64,000 bases of DNA, taken from positions 682,001 to 746,000 of the forward strand of contig CAKJVC010000021.1 in assembly GCA_918026815.1 (NCBI GenBank). The letters are read 5' to 3'. Origin of the DNA: Chalara sp. BL73. Its lineage: Eukaryota > Ascomycota > Leotiomycetes > Helotiales. Position numbers and translations under genes: made by a program. The stretch's first letter is position 1. Each line of letters starts with the position of its first letter. The notes under the pieces are model-generated. The model was not told the DNA's origin. It saw only the letters and a list, made by a program, of their open reading frames with translations, and did not search any database. Below, in pieces: positions 11,554-22,850 of this stretch.

Positions 11554-14500
11554 GGAGGGCAACGGATTAGGGTCTGCTATAACAAGACACTCTTAATAGA
11601 AACCGGAAGCGCGTAAGTAACTTCTGCTTGTCGTCTCCATCAATATTGCAACAACACTATATCCACATCTGCTAATAAGGCGAGATGCTTGTCGTTTGAT
11701 CGCGATATTGGTTCGATTTGTTGTCAAAAATACTCGAATGAAACTCAATTCTTCGCGTATATCCGGGTCCTCGAAGAGCAATTGACTGAGATCGTGCGAT
11801 AATATTGCGCAGGTGAGTGTTTTGAGTAGTCAAGGATTCCCTGCCCGTCTCAGATAATAGCGTGCACGCAGATTTGCCCTTGCCTATTACACTCTGCTCT
11901 CCCTTATAGCTGCACAGCTCGACGATTAGAAAACCTCCGAACAAATTCAAATTGCTGATCAAGTTTATGTTGTGGCAAGATGGTTGAGCACTCGAGGAGT
12001 AACCGTTATGAGCTTTGACCACTGCCGCGTATCTTTTTTAAGAAATCAATTCATGCGGAAACATTCATGCAGGAAAGGAGTTTCCGGTTCTGGTGATCTT
12101 CCGATTATTTCATGCCGATATGTCTCTCGTACCAAATATGAATCTCTGCAAGCCCTTAATGACTACTGTTGACCGTGGTTTATATCTAATTCATATCGAT
12201 GAGCCAGAAAGTGACTTTCTATAAACTGGGTTCCCGGCAGAACACCTGCGTGTAGAGCAAAAGGTTGATACCGAAGGAGTCAAACGATAACTGGATGCTT
12301 ACGATATTCTCGTATGCGTCACTGTCCTCAAAGTAATTAGCCATGATCTTTGTACTTGTCAAGGGGTATCACTCTGCTTCGATGCAGCCATGTAATGCAT
12401 GGAAGGCAGAGGAGAAGTCGAATAGAAGGGGGGGCTCGGGTGAGTACAAGCACGTACCCGTTGGCGAGTTGGCGATCAAAAGTAAAGTGTTGATGAATGA
12501 ACCAGTCGTTTAATGTTACCTTGCCGGTGTGTCGTGTAGCCTGAACGAAGAACGGCGTGCGGGTTCCTGACGCTCAATTGCTGCACGCGGGGGAAGAAGA
12601 ACGCTATAGCAGAATGGAAAAGACCGGAAATGGTGACGAATACAAAGCAAAAGGCAACGCGGATGAAAGCCTGAGAGCAATTGAAGCTTCGACGCGGACG
12701 GCGACGACGACAACGACAACGGCAATGACAACAGCAAATACGGAGATAATTGCAGCACGTCCATTTTATTTATCGACAGGGTAATAAATCCAGCAGCAGC
12801 ATCGTTGTGGAATCACACATGCAATCAAGCCCACTTTCGCAGCCAGGAGAGCCCTGGTTGGAGGGAAGAGTAGTTCCCCCTTTAGGGGAAGCCAGGATAG
12901 CGCGGGCCATGCCCAGGGGGGGGTTTCTTAGGCTGTCCAGGGCTCCATGGTCCCAGGGCCCCAAGGGGAAAAAAAAAAAGGGACAACAAGGTACAATCAC
13001 TGGTCCTCATCTTCGGGTCGCTACCGGCACCACCGCTAATTTGTGCGGCCCCCTCCTTCCTCTCAAGCCCTTCTCAACGCCAATGCCTGGGCACTGCAGT
13101 GGGAGGGCTGTCAAAATCGAGGAATTAAGCCTTATTCAACCAACCAGACGCCTAGAAAATTAAAATGATAATCGGCCATCTGACGTTTCAGAAGGATTCG
13201 ATAGGTAAGGTTAGGTTGGCTTGCACAGGGCCTGTACAGTACAAGTAAAGTCCAGCACAGCCAGAGGATTCCTGTTTTCATTGCCTGTTGATCTTCTCCA
13301 ATAGCCTGAGGTCTGACTTATTACGAAGTGTTGCACTTTTGCGACCGACTCAGGGGCGGCATCATCTGGAAAGGAAAAATGGCCGAAAGGGACGACAGAG
13401 GGCCAATTGCCTGTACACCTGCCAGACAAACATGTTACAGACCTGTGATTCGAGGTGACAACAGCCTGTAAATCTCCCACTCTCCTGTCCTGTGAGTGCA
13501 CTGTCTCAATCACAGCCCGCAATCCTTGCTTACGGTAAGTAATGATCCATGACCAGTCGATTGATCATTGGAAGGAAGATCGTAAGTAGCTTGGAAGACA
13601 CCAGTATGGTACACCCTCTCAAGTGCTTGCTTGCTTGCAGCGGGCCGTGGAGGTGTACGGTACATATCCGTGATTCTGTAGTGTATGTGTCGTCCATTTA
13701 TGCTGTTGAATAGTCTCGAATGAGGCGGCGGCCTAGACTCCCTCCCTCACTCTGGCTGCCACTTGGGGAATTTCTGGCGATATTTTGCTTTTAGACGGGC
13801 TAACACTGAGGCTAGTCGAAGCGAAGTACGAAGTAAGTAAGCCAGACGGGATCATTGCCGGGCACCTACCTAGTTGCTTGAGTCCTATGCAGCAGCAGCC
13901 ACTATGGATGATGGGCCGACCCGATTCGGGTTTTGGCTCAGTGATGCCAGGACTGTTGTTGAGCGTATTTTGATCCAAGCTCTCAAGGCTGCCGATCCGA
14001 ATCCTCTATGTTGTACAAGCCATGCAAAGGCGGGCGGGTTGTTTGATGCTTTCGTTAAATGCGATGCCTTTGAAAATTGAACAATGATGCATGCATTGGC
14101 GCTCTGCAGAACCGTCAATTCGGAAGGAGATGAAGTTGTAAATCTGGAGACGAGGTCGGGGAAACCGGTATGGTGCTACTATACGACGCCTGTGGCTGGG
14201 CCGGGGGGTTAGAGGAGGACTCGAGGAGGAGGATGCACTCCATTGTGCTGAAATTTTAATCTGGCGAATGCGGGTGACATGGAGTCCTCATGTTGCAGGT
14301 TGGCCTATGAGACAAACGTTGAAAGTGACAATCTTTGCACTGGTGCAGAAGTTCGTTCAAAGTAATCAATCAGCCGCCCATTCCTACAGTACAATCACGA
14401 CAGAGTGCTATCGACGCCGGTATTGCCATGTGCTTGTTCTTTTCTTTTCATTTCTTTTTTTCTTCCTCTGGTTGTTGACGGCTGCAAGAGGCCGAAAGCA

Positions 14501-15845
14501 GAACCTAACTCTCCACGGGACGTTGAATTTGACTTTGGGGGTTGCATTACCGTGCAGTATTGTACTTGAAGTATCGAACAGTACAACATGGTATGGTATT
14601 GTATGGATGGTACGGTACGGTATGCTATGTACAGTATGATATGGTGTATGTACAGTGCCCATTTTTAGCTTCACATGCATTCCCATCCTCCCATTGCCAT
14701 TGCCATTCCCATTCCTATTCTCTTACCCGCCATCCATCGCCGGTGCGGCCAGCTTTATATTATTTCCGTTTAGGCGACGTTACGTCAGAGGACTGATTTG
14801 TCACACAACAGCAATTCCTTTGGGCCTTGCCAGCCATTATTGTTGAACTCGAAATTAAAAACACAACCGGTCCTCGGAACGGGTTGGGCGGCTCAGCAGA
14901 AGTCACCACCAACTCAAATTCTGAGCCTCTCTAGCCCTCCCCCTCCCCTTCCCCTGCCGTGGCCTCCCCGCCGCTCGTAAAGTAAATTCGTGGCGAAATT
15001 TGGAAACCGCCATGGCGTTGCCTCAGACAAACCACGGTACAAGAAATCCATCTTGAAGCTATCGTTAAGGTTTTTGCTATTCAAAATGTGCTGGCAGAGA
15101 GTTAATGGTTGGTGTGCGCGTCTTGAGCACAGAACAAGCCTAACCATCCACGTCCCAGCTTCATGACCTCGATCTGGCCTTGATATCTATTTCAGATCCG
15201 GTACTTACTGCCTCGCCCGTACAGGCATCTCACAGACACTCTCTTGAACCCTCGTCACATCTCCTCCGTCAAGCTCCTTTCCAAATCTCAAATCCCCTTG
15301 TCAGGTGCTGGACATTGAACACGCATCAGCGCCACAGTCCGAAATTGCGACCCGTTTTCGCACCAGCCCAATTGGTCTATCACCAACGTGCTCCTTGTTG
15401 ATTACGGTATTAGGCACAGAATATGCAGGTTCGAAGGATGTAATATAATTATCCTCTTGGCAATCACCTAAACTATCAGCCTGTCAAAAGCACTTATCCC
15501 CGCACATATGAAATATTGAAGGCGGTTTCATTCATAGTCCTTAGATACAGTGCTGAAAGGGATGTTTCGCATTCAATAACGAAGCACCAAGATTGCCTGC
15601 CCCAATCCACTTCCTCAACTTCACAAAATGAACCGTAGAACCAAAATCTTATACAAAGCCCCTATAGTTGTGGCCACTTACTTCTCCAGAAAACTCTGAA
15701 TATCTGTATAGCTTGATTTGAGACAATTGAGTGCTGTTATTGTGTTTCCTAATCACACTAAAGTGTATCTTTTCAAAGTATAACGGCACAGATGGAACAC
15801 CCAACTACTCTTTGAGGCATGGAGGATCAATCCACCAAATAAACT
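11554..15845. other. 4.3-kb stretch without a recognisable gene
   Basis: I find no open frame with protein-like composition on either strand. The stretch holds purine/pyrimidine-biased and G/C-run segments near 12880-13000 and 14910-14975, and simple repeats at 14578-14730. It lies upstream of the minus-strand ApsA-like gene, so its start may be a long promoter, 5' UTR or a missed first exon. Non-coding RNA cannot be excluded. Confidence 0.4.
14578..14730. repeat. Low-complexity TATGG/TACGG and CCATTG repeats
   Basis: Irregular repeats of TATGG, TACGG and TGTAC at about 14580-14655 are followed by CCATTG/CCATTC hexamers at about 14688-14725. These are simple-sequence tracts, with no sign of coding. 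Confidence 0.7.
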
Positions 15846-16708
15846 TCAGGCACAGCCAAAACGCCTGGCAACTTCCAAAAAGCCATCTTCTTCCTTCGTC
15901 ACCCACATATCTACCCAAGTTTTCGCATCTTGATATTCATCCTGGTCTGGCTTCCAGGTCTCTTCCTGATTCCTTTCCACATAGATGGTCTTGAAACCAC
16001 ATTCCTTTGCAGCTTTCAGATCAGCCAAGTGAGCCGCGACCATAGCCACTTCTCTTGGTTCAAACCCTAATGCCTTCGCAGCGCCCTTGTACACGGTAGG
16101 ATGTGGCTTGTATGCTTTGAAATCTGCCGAAGATTGCAGTCTACTGAAACCGAGATCCCCATGTTTTTGCAGGTCTTCCAACAATGACTGGTTCCCATTT
16201 GACAGTGTAGAAGTGATGAAGCGGGAGCCAAGTTTATGAATGCCCCCAGACGTATCTTGCCATGGCTCGAGGTAGTGCCATATCAAACTTAGGTCTTTAA
16301 CTTCTTTCTCGGTGTATAGTGCCTCAAGATCCCATTTCTGAAGCAGCTCGATCAGGCTGCGATGGTGATGGCTGTCAACGTCTCTCCATTCAGTCTCACC
16401 AGGAACAAATCCTCTCACGAATCTCGTATAAGTATTCCTCCACTCTTGGGCAAATTCAGCCCAGTGTTGATCGGTGAGCCGCGTTAGCTTGTCCTGAACA
16501 CTTGAGGGCAGACTTGAATAGGATGACTTCTTTTCAGCAGCATTTTGGATAAGCTTCTGCGTCACAGTCTTTCTCCAATTCACAACAGTGCCTGCATCAA
16601 CAGTGAGTTAAGATATCACATGCTAACAACGCATATATACTCACCAAAGACATCGAATGTGAGGGCCTTTGGTGGCGACTTGAGAATATCTTCGTTCACG
16701 CTTGCCAT
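15846..16708 (-). CDS. HAD-superfamily hydrolase, 2-haloacid dehalogenase-like
   Basis: Exons are 16645..16708 and 15846..16591 (53-bp intron), giving 269 aa. The splice restores motif I, FDVFGTVVNW, whose Asp is the nucleophile. Motif II is seen in TSTLSNGN, the motif III Lys in YKPHPTVYKGA, and the motif IV region in MVAAHLADLKAAKECG, the family's usual VAAHxxDLxAAxxxG. Members hydrolyse C-halogen or phosphate ester bonds through an aspartyl intermediate; many fungal copies have no known substrate, so dehalogenation is only inferred. Length is normal and the gene looks intact. It is transcribed away from the membrane-protein gene at 17051. Confidence 0.88.
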
Positions 16709-17050
16709 GTTATTGACTTACTCGGCAACTCTACTCAGTAGACAAATACTATCATAGCCTTTTAATTTTCTATTAAGTTTCAATAGTGCTGGCGATTACA
16801 TTCTCCTAAATTATCCGAGGTTAGAAGCACCTTTGCCTCGTCTTGTGCCCCAGAAAAACAAGCTTCACCTATTTCCTTGGCGCCTGACCTTCCCGCCACA
16901 GGTGGTGGAACCAAACACTTCGTCATCATTAAAAGTACAATAAAACAGTTCACTGCCCACAACTCAAACAATTCTTACCATGAGCTCAAACTATTCTTAT
17001 AAAGTCAACAAGAGATCTAAGGTCAATCTCTGAAAAATTGCCTGGCAATC
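16709..17050. promoter_or_regulatory. Divergent intergenic region
   Basis: This 342-bp stretch separates the start codons of the minus-strand HAD gene and the plus-strand membrane-protein gene, so it should carry both promoters. No specific element is recognised. Confidence 0.4.
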
Positions 17051-18916
17051 ATGGAAACCCGTCATTTCGCAGGTCGCCATTACGAAGGCCAATCCTCTGG
17101 ACCAGTCGCATTCTTCAATCCAACAGTAAGGCAAAACAAGCTTCAATTTGAGAACACGAAGGTGGTCTCGAAAGAGGGGAACAGCGAGGACTCGTCGGCG
17201 GCAGGAGAGCATGCCACGCGAGGAGGAGCCAGGAATCGGCTGCCCGAGGAACATCTGCAAAGACGATGGCGAGCTCGAGATAACCGTAAAGGTACATAAC
17301 AAGCCTCTCTTTCTCCATGTTCGACCATGCTAAATGGAATGTGATATCAGGCCGCCATGCTCTTGCAGTAATCTCGCCCGAAACCAGTCTCAAATATGAC
17401 CCCCCACCCTCAACATCTACACTAAGGGCTACCTTCCACGGCATTCTTCGCATGTTCACCTCTTATCCCGTTTGGGACGTGTCCTACCTCGTCGCCATAA
17501 TCTTCACTCTCGGCTCCGTCATTTGGTGCATCAATGCTTTCTTCGTCTGGCTTCCCCTCGAGGATCCCTCCACCGAATTTAGGGGGGAGATTGAGAACGC
17601 GGGCGGTATAACTGCTTTTGTTGGCGCTACTATTTTTGAGATTGGAAGTGTGCTGTTGATGATTGAGGCCGTGAACGAGAATAGAAGTGATTGCTTTGGC
17701 TGGGCGCTAGAGGAAGTCCTTGAGGAGAGGGGAGTGGTGAGAGTCAAGAAGGGGGACTGCGTGCATCATCATCAGAACAGGGGAAACCTTGTTGGGACAG
17801 GGCAGATACTGAAAGGTAGGAGGTTTCTGCTTCATTTCTCTGCATTTCAAGACTCTTGTATACGTCAACATATCCTTGAGACTATAGTATAGGTGTTCAT
17901 TCTCAAGTGAGAGAACATGCGAGTCAGGAGCATATCGGAAATCTGCCGTCCTAAGTTCATTCATGGCTGCAGATCTGAAGTCAGAAATTCCGCTTGCATC
18001 ATCTCCTTCCAATATTCCGCAAACGTTTTCCCAAGTAATACAGAATATGAAGTAGAAGAAAATTGGAACAGGGAAAAAAAAGGTGGGTTGCAACATTCAC
18101 GTCTTTTCTCGGCATGAAGAGTCTCTAAGCAGCTACTTGGTAAGCGACTCGATCCAAGGAAAGTTTAGCAACACAATCTAACAGCAGAAAGGATAATGGC
18201 TGTGTATATAAGTATGAATAAACATTAGAGTGATTAATGTATAATATGAATATATATACCTCATGCGGCTGCAAACTCTGATATGTCTAACATCAATGCT
18301 AATATGACTCGTAGAAAAACCTAGGGAGTCCCTCGGTAACGACAAAGACAGACCTGTAGCCACGTCTAAATCACGAACATGGACATGGCTTCCCAGCTGG
18401 CACGAACTTCGTACCCACTATATCAGAGAAATCGGCTTCCTCGCCTGCATCTCACAAATGATAGGGGCAACAATTTTCTGGATCTCAGGCTTTACAGCCC
18501 TCCCACCCATCTATAACAGACTCAACACCACGCCTGCTCTCAATGGTGCGTACTGGGCACCACAGGTCATTGGTGGTACAGGATTTATTATATCCGGTAC
18601 GTTGTTTATGTTGGAGACGCAAAAGAAGTGGTATTTACCGGCGTGGGAAGTACTCGGGTGGCATATTGGAGCGTGGAACCTGGTTGGAGTAAGCTCTCAT
18701 GTTTCAGAGGACGTGGGCGCTGACTAACGGGTTAAATAGGGCATTGGCTTCACGCTTTGTGGTGCCTTAGGCTTTGCGAGTGCGAATAGTGGTGCGGTGT
18801 ATCAAGGGAGTCTTGCTACGTTTTGGGGCTCTTGGTGCTTCCTCATTGGGAGCATTATCCAATGGTATGAGAGCTTAGACAAGCATCCCGTGGAGGTTAA
18901 CAAAGGCAAGGGATGA
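17051..18916 (+). pseudogene. Fungal multi-pass membrane protein, two apparent frameshifts
   Basis: Function is unknown. From ATG 17051 the frame reads FFNPTVRQNKLQFENTKV, then moves near 17240 to the frame with ICKDDGELEITVKVHN. That frame stops at 17331..17333 (TGC TAA), and the next good stretch, KWNVISGRHALAVISPE, is one base over. Each step looks like one extra base. Downstream the gene is clean: membrane segments near VSYLVAIIFTLGSVIWCINAF and ITAFVGATIFEIGSVLLMI, an intron 17816..18359 that keeps phase, then FLACISQMIGATIFWISGF, VIGGTGFIISGTLFML, intron 18689..18739, and GFTLCGALGFASANSG with a further segment, ending at 18916. The family seems common in filamentous fungi as an uncharacterised integral membrane protein. 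Sequencing indels could also explain the shifts. Confidence 0.65.
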
Positions 18917-19598
18917 TTTACCGGAAGGTCCAGTATTGAGATTCAGGAGAGAATGCAATCAAGCACCAGTGTAATAACCAACATCGCCATGATCAAGCAA
19001 CCTCGTATGATCTATCCTTTATATTAGCGGTATGAAACGAGTAATAGATCAGGCTCTACAAGTCAACAGTATTTATAAATCGATACAGGAGAAAATTTGT
19101 AGCTAATCCTTATTGATGTTGCATGAAGCTCCACATGCTGGTTTCTCTAATCTTGCCCACCTGAGATAAGCAAATACAATCATTCTCTAGGCCGCATTCT
19201 CTAGGCCGCATTCTCTAGGCCGCATTCTCTAGGCCGCATTCTCTAGGCCGCATTCTCTACTTTAGCTCGTCTTCGGCCTACGCTTCCGATGAAGTTTAGG
19301 TCTAAGTATTTGCTTTGAAATTTCGTGATATCTGCTCCATGCTTCGGTTTAGAGTTGTCCCGGAATGCTGAAAATGACGTAACGAGCCTCTTCCCCCTTT
19401 TTCTTTAGCGAAGCTATCGTGCCATCAATCAATAAGCATTCTCACTTTACTAGAAACCGCAATTGTCAATTTCTCGCACGAAAGGACGGATTATGTGCCG
19501 ATGGCCACGTGCCCGAATCGCACGCCTTCATATATCGTCTATAAGCCTCAATCCAGGTCTCAGGACGCTCCCAACATACCAAACGATCTTCACACATC
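18917..19598. other. Intergenic with a minisatellite
   Basis: No gene is seen. The stretch contains the 14-bp tandem repeat at 19181..19259 and, near 19530-19545, a TATA-like region (CATATATCG) upstream of the SDR pseudogene start. Confidence 0.45.
19181..19259. repeat. 14-bp minisatellite, 5.6 perfect copies
   Basis: The unit CATTCTCTAGGCCG repeats from 19181 with no mismatch for five full copies plus nine bases. Perfect copies point to recent expansion. The array lies between two decayed genes. Confidence 0.97.
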
Positions 19599-20617
19599 AT
19601 GGCTCCGGCTCATAACATCCTTTTAACGGGTGCCTCCGGATACCTAGGCGGAACGCTCCTCGCTCGGCGGCATAGCGCAAACCTACCGACGTATGGGAAA
19701 CTCTTTGCATTGGTGCGTACAGACGAACAGGCAAGTGCGGTAGAGGAGTACGGCGCCGAGCCTCTAAATCTCAACCTCCAAGATGAGTCCGCTGTTCGAG
19801 AAGCTTTGATCAGGAATGCGATCACGATTGTCTTCTACCTTATTGATGCTGTAGTGTCAGAACTCAGGTGTTGCTCATCAAAGCATTAGCCAAAGTAAAG
19901 AAGTAGACGGGAACGGAGGTTCATTTTCTGCATGTGCGTATTCCGTTCAAGTAGATATTGTTCTTAAAATGAGGTCGATCTCTGACAGCGTTTACATAGA
20001 CCACGGGAGCGAAGATTTTCTCAAGTCATGCTGGTGCGCCGGCTGATCGAGAACTCTCGGATGCTGATCCACGGCTATATGACATCCAGAAGTCTCAGAA
20101 GTCTCCTTATCCGCTTATGCAGCAGGTAAATCTTGGCCCATGACATGTACGAGTCCATTTGCATTACTAACGGACCTCATAGACGGTCAATACAAACTGT
20201 AGCATCATCGAGCAAGCTGAGCTACACGGCAAGGAAGGGTATTACCTTGCCGCGTCCGGTGGTGTGGTGTGGAAGGATTTGTACGCGGTGATCGCGAAGG
20301 CATTAGCGAAACGGGGTGTTGTAGAGAGCGCAGTAGTAGAGGAGGCAAGTGCAGATGTTCTAGGAAAGATGGGCGAGGTCTTGGGAGTACCGGTGGAGTT
20401 TGTCCCCGTACAGCTTGGTGGGAGGTTTGTACTGTCTACACTGGCATACGCATGTTACGACAATTCTGGAACAAGGTACTGATTGCCCGCTGATAGTTGC
20501 ACGTTCAGGGCTGCACGTGGTGGCGTAATTGGGTGGAAAGCTAGTTATGCCCCTGAGCATATACTGGAGGCTGCGGATGAAGAAGTCGAGTTAATTTTGA
20601 ATAGCTTGAGAGGGTAG
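19599..20617 (+). pseudogene. NAD-dependent epimerase/SDR-like gene with frameshift, stop and internal deletion
   Basis: The N-terminus has the Rossmann motif LLTGASGYLGG, followed by KLFALVRTDEQ and ITIVFYLIDA. Near 19869-19875 the match VLLIKALAKVKK continues in another frame (one base missing). A TAG at 19904..19906 then precedes TGTEVHFLH. Splice sites remain usable: introns 19934..19999, 20126..20182 and 20425..20496 join HTTGAKIFSSHAGAPADREL, PLMQQTVNTNCSIIEQAE and GGSCTFRAARGGVIGW. Between IIEQAELHG and KEGYYLAASGG (about 20235) roughly 70-80 codons of the usual fold are absent compared with what I know of these fungal proteins, including the substrate-side segment. The C-terminus AAD-EEVELILNSLRG is intact. 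The product would be non-functional. Confidence 0.8.
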
Positions 20618-22286
20618 GGGTCAAAATACCGTGGTGTAACCACTACATAGAGCATGAATTCCTCAACCCCAAATCTCGGCGAGACTTTAGAATATGAACC
20701 TCCCGGAATTCATGTATAAATAGCTTCACGCAAAAGTGCTCTCTGCTTCTCACAAATGAAAACTACAGGCACAAAAGGCTGAACTGCAGCATCAACATCA
20801 ATAAGAAATTGGAGGGAATTTATGGGACGAATGTGAGGCCAATATTTTATTTTCTCCCTCAGCCCACGAAGCCACCCAATATGCTGTCTAATAATCAACA
20901 ATCACACAGTGACGCAAGCACCGCAGCGCATCCTTGAACTCCCAGGATCGCTCAACACACTCCTCCACGCCGAAAAAGAGAAAGCCCGCCCCATGTCCAT
21001 GAAGACGCGACATGATTAGCAAGTATCTGCACAAAAGAGATTGGGAAAAGCACATACCAGTTTCATTTCCGCTCCTAGCTGAAAGGGACCTGGAAATAGC
21101 TAGTTGCTGTATCTGAATAGGAGAAGGAATGCACTTACTTGAGCCATAATCGCTGAAGATTTTGACCGGCTCTGAAGATCGGAAGCTAGCTATTGCATAG
21201 AAAGTGGAGGGCCAGTACTAACTTGACTCAAGTCTGCCGATGAGGATCGAGTGAACCTGGAAGGCTGAAGCTCCTCTGCGTACATGGAGCAGCGAAGGAA
21301 ATAGTCATTTGACCTCTGTCCATTGGACGTTGCTATGTTGACGGGGGACCTATATCGAAGTGGGCTGTGGAGCCTTAAGAGCGAGGAAATGGGAAGGTAC
21401 TTAATTTGTGGCTGCCATAGGTATTCAAGGGTATCTAGAGCATCTCGACCGGTGGATGTCTTTGTGGGAGACAATGGAAAGTGCGTGTTCCTGCCATGCC
21501 AGCGCAAACTCTTCAGATAGAACCGCGATATCGCGCCAGCTGACCAGAATGATATCGATGGAAAGAGAGACTCACTTAGTTCAGGTTACCGACCGATAAT
21601 GGGCGCTCTAGTTTGGAACATGTGGATACTCTTAAATGGAGGAGAAGAACTACGGTCAACATTCCTAGAGACCTAGAATATCTGACCAGCTAATGAATAT
21701 TGAAAGAAAACAGTACGTCCTTACCGATTACATGCCATTCCCTCCCCATGACTCTCCAACAAATATTCAGCTCAAACCAGCCGATGAATCTAGGAGCTGG
21801 AGAGGAAGGGTATTCGTTGCTCGCTCACATTTGCCTACAGGAGATCTGGAGCTTTTGGCCAGCCATTGGGGAATGGAGAGGAGCAAGAAAATTTCGTCCC
21901 TGCTCCAAGGCCACGCATGATCCCTTCGAGGAATCTGAAGCCAGAATCGACCTTGGAGGGTGTGAGTGACTAATCTGGTTGAGGCTCAGTGTTTTGCCCT
22001 CCGTACAAGTCCCCAGTGAATCCAGCCAGTGAGGCTAGAACGAGGGTAAAGAACTTGCGCTTTCGTGGCCGACAGCTCCCAGCCTCTCAATACGCGAAAG
22101 TCAACCTAGATCATTCGAGCAAGTCAAGGAACTGCAAAAGAAAGGGAAAAGGGACATAATTAACTGTTACAGGCATTCGCCAGTACGGCTTACAAATCCT
22201 CAAATAGACTTCTCAAGGACTGCCGTCTAGCTTGAAGAGGGAGTGAGGAGTATGATTTGGTAACAGAAAATATGGTGGTATCAAGC
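20618..22286. other. Gene-free stretch with splice-like signals on the minus strand
   Basis: No protein is recognised. On the minus strand several GTAAGT/GTTAGT-type donors with nearby CTAG/CTAAC signals occur (donors ending near 21137 and 21218). They are similar in layout to those further right at 22.3-23.1 kb. They may belong to one multi-exon transcript, but the exons I can draw do not give a convincing protein. Confidence 0.3.
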
Positions 22287-22850
22287 GGTTAGCAATAGCC
22301 ACGCGAAAGGGGGTGGGGAGTTCCTTACCAGCTTGAGGTTGCCCGGAAACGGGGAGTGGAACCTCGAGGATAGGCTTACCTCGGAACCCGCAAATCTGTC
22401 AAACATTTGAGTTCCAAAACCAGAAATCCACAGCGGTATCACCAGTAAGTTGCCCCCCGGCATGCTGGCTTCCAATTCTGCTTCACTCTGACAGTATCCT
22501 CAAACGCTGACAGATTTGCGAGCTCTGAGACAAGCCTATCCGCGAGGACTCCAAGCAACAGGACACCCAAGCGGTTAGCAAATAGTCAACCCTAAGGGAG
22601 AAGGATATTATTTACCGTCAAACAAATGCACGGGAACTAGGAGGGAACCCCGAAGACAGGCAGCGGTATCCTCGCAGCCTATCAGATCTTTGATTCCAAG
22701 ACCAGAGATCCGCAGCGGTATCACCAGCAAGTTGCCCCCCGGCATGCTGGCTTCCAAACTCTGCTTCACTCTGGTGGTATCTCTCCGATCTGGAAGGCTG
22801 CGAGTTCCAAGACTAGCCTGCCCTCGAGGACTCCAAGTGCCTCAGCAGTG
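22287..22850. repeat. Two diverged tandem units of about 284 bp
   Basis: Unit A starts at 22287 and unit B at 22571, both with AAGCGGTTAGCAA. The best-kept block is 22412..22490 versus 22694..22773, about 79 bases with only a few differences, containing GTTGCCCCCCGGCATGCTGG. Another kept block is at 22515..22555 versus 22799..22840, containing GAGGACTCCAAG. A degraded third copy is suggested at about 22960-23280 by GCGGTATC and GTTCCAAGAC words. On the minus strand each unit carries a GTAAG-type donor and a TGCTAAC- or ACTAAT-like branch word, so the units look like duplicated exon-intron modules. The two units share the phrases RLV-x-ELA and KPACRGAT in one minus-strand frame, but stops interrupt it. 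Confidence 0.75.
22367..22548. repeat. Imperfect inverted repeat, arms about 40 bp
   Basis: The right arm (about 22508-22548, starting GACAGATTTGCGAG and ending AAGCCTATCCGCGAGG) matches the reverse complement of the left arm (about 22367-22405), which reads GACAGATTTGCGGG ... AAGCCTATCCTCGAGG. The arms are about 100 bp apart inside tandem unit A. They could form a long hairpin in RNA or DNA. Confidence 0.7.

Noticed and set aside
17323..17340. Programmed +1 frameshift at TGC TAA in the membrane-protein gene
   Set aside because: It does not resemble known slippery sites, and a second shift nearby makes plain indels simpler.
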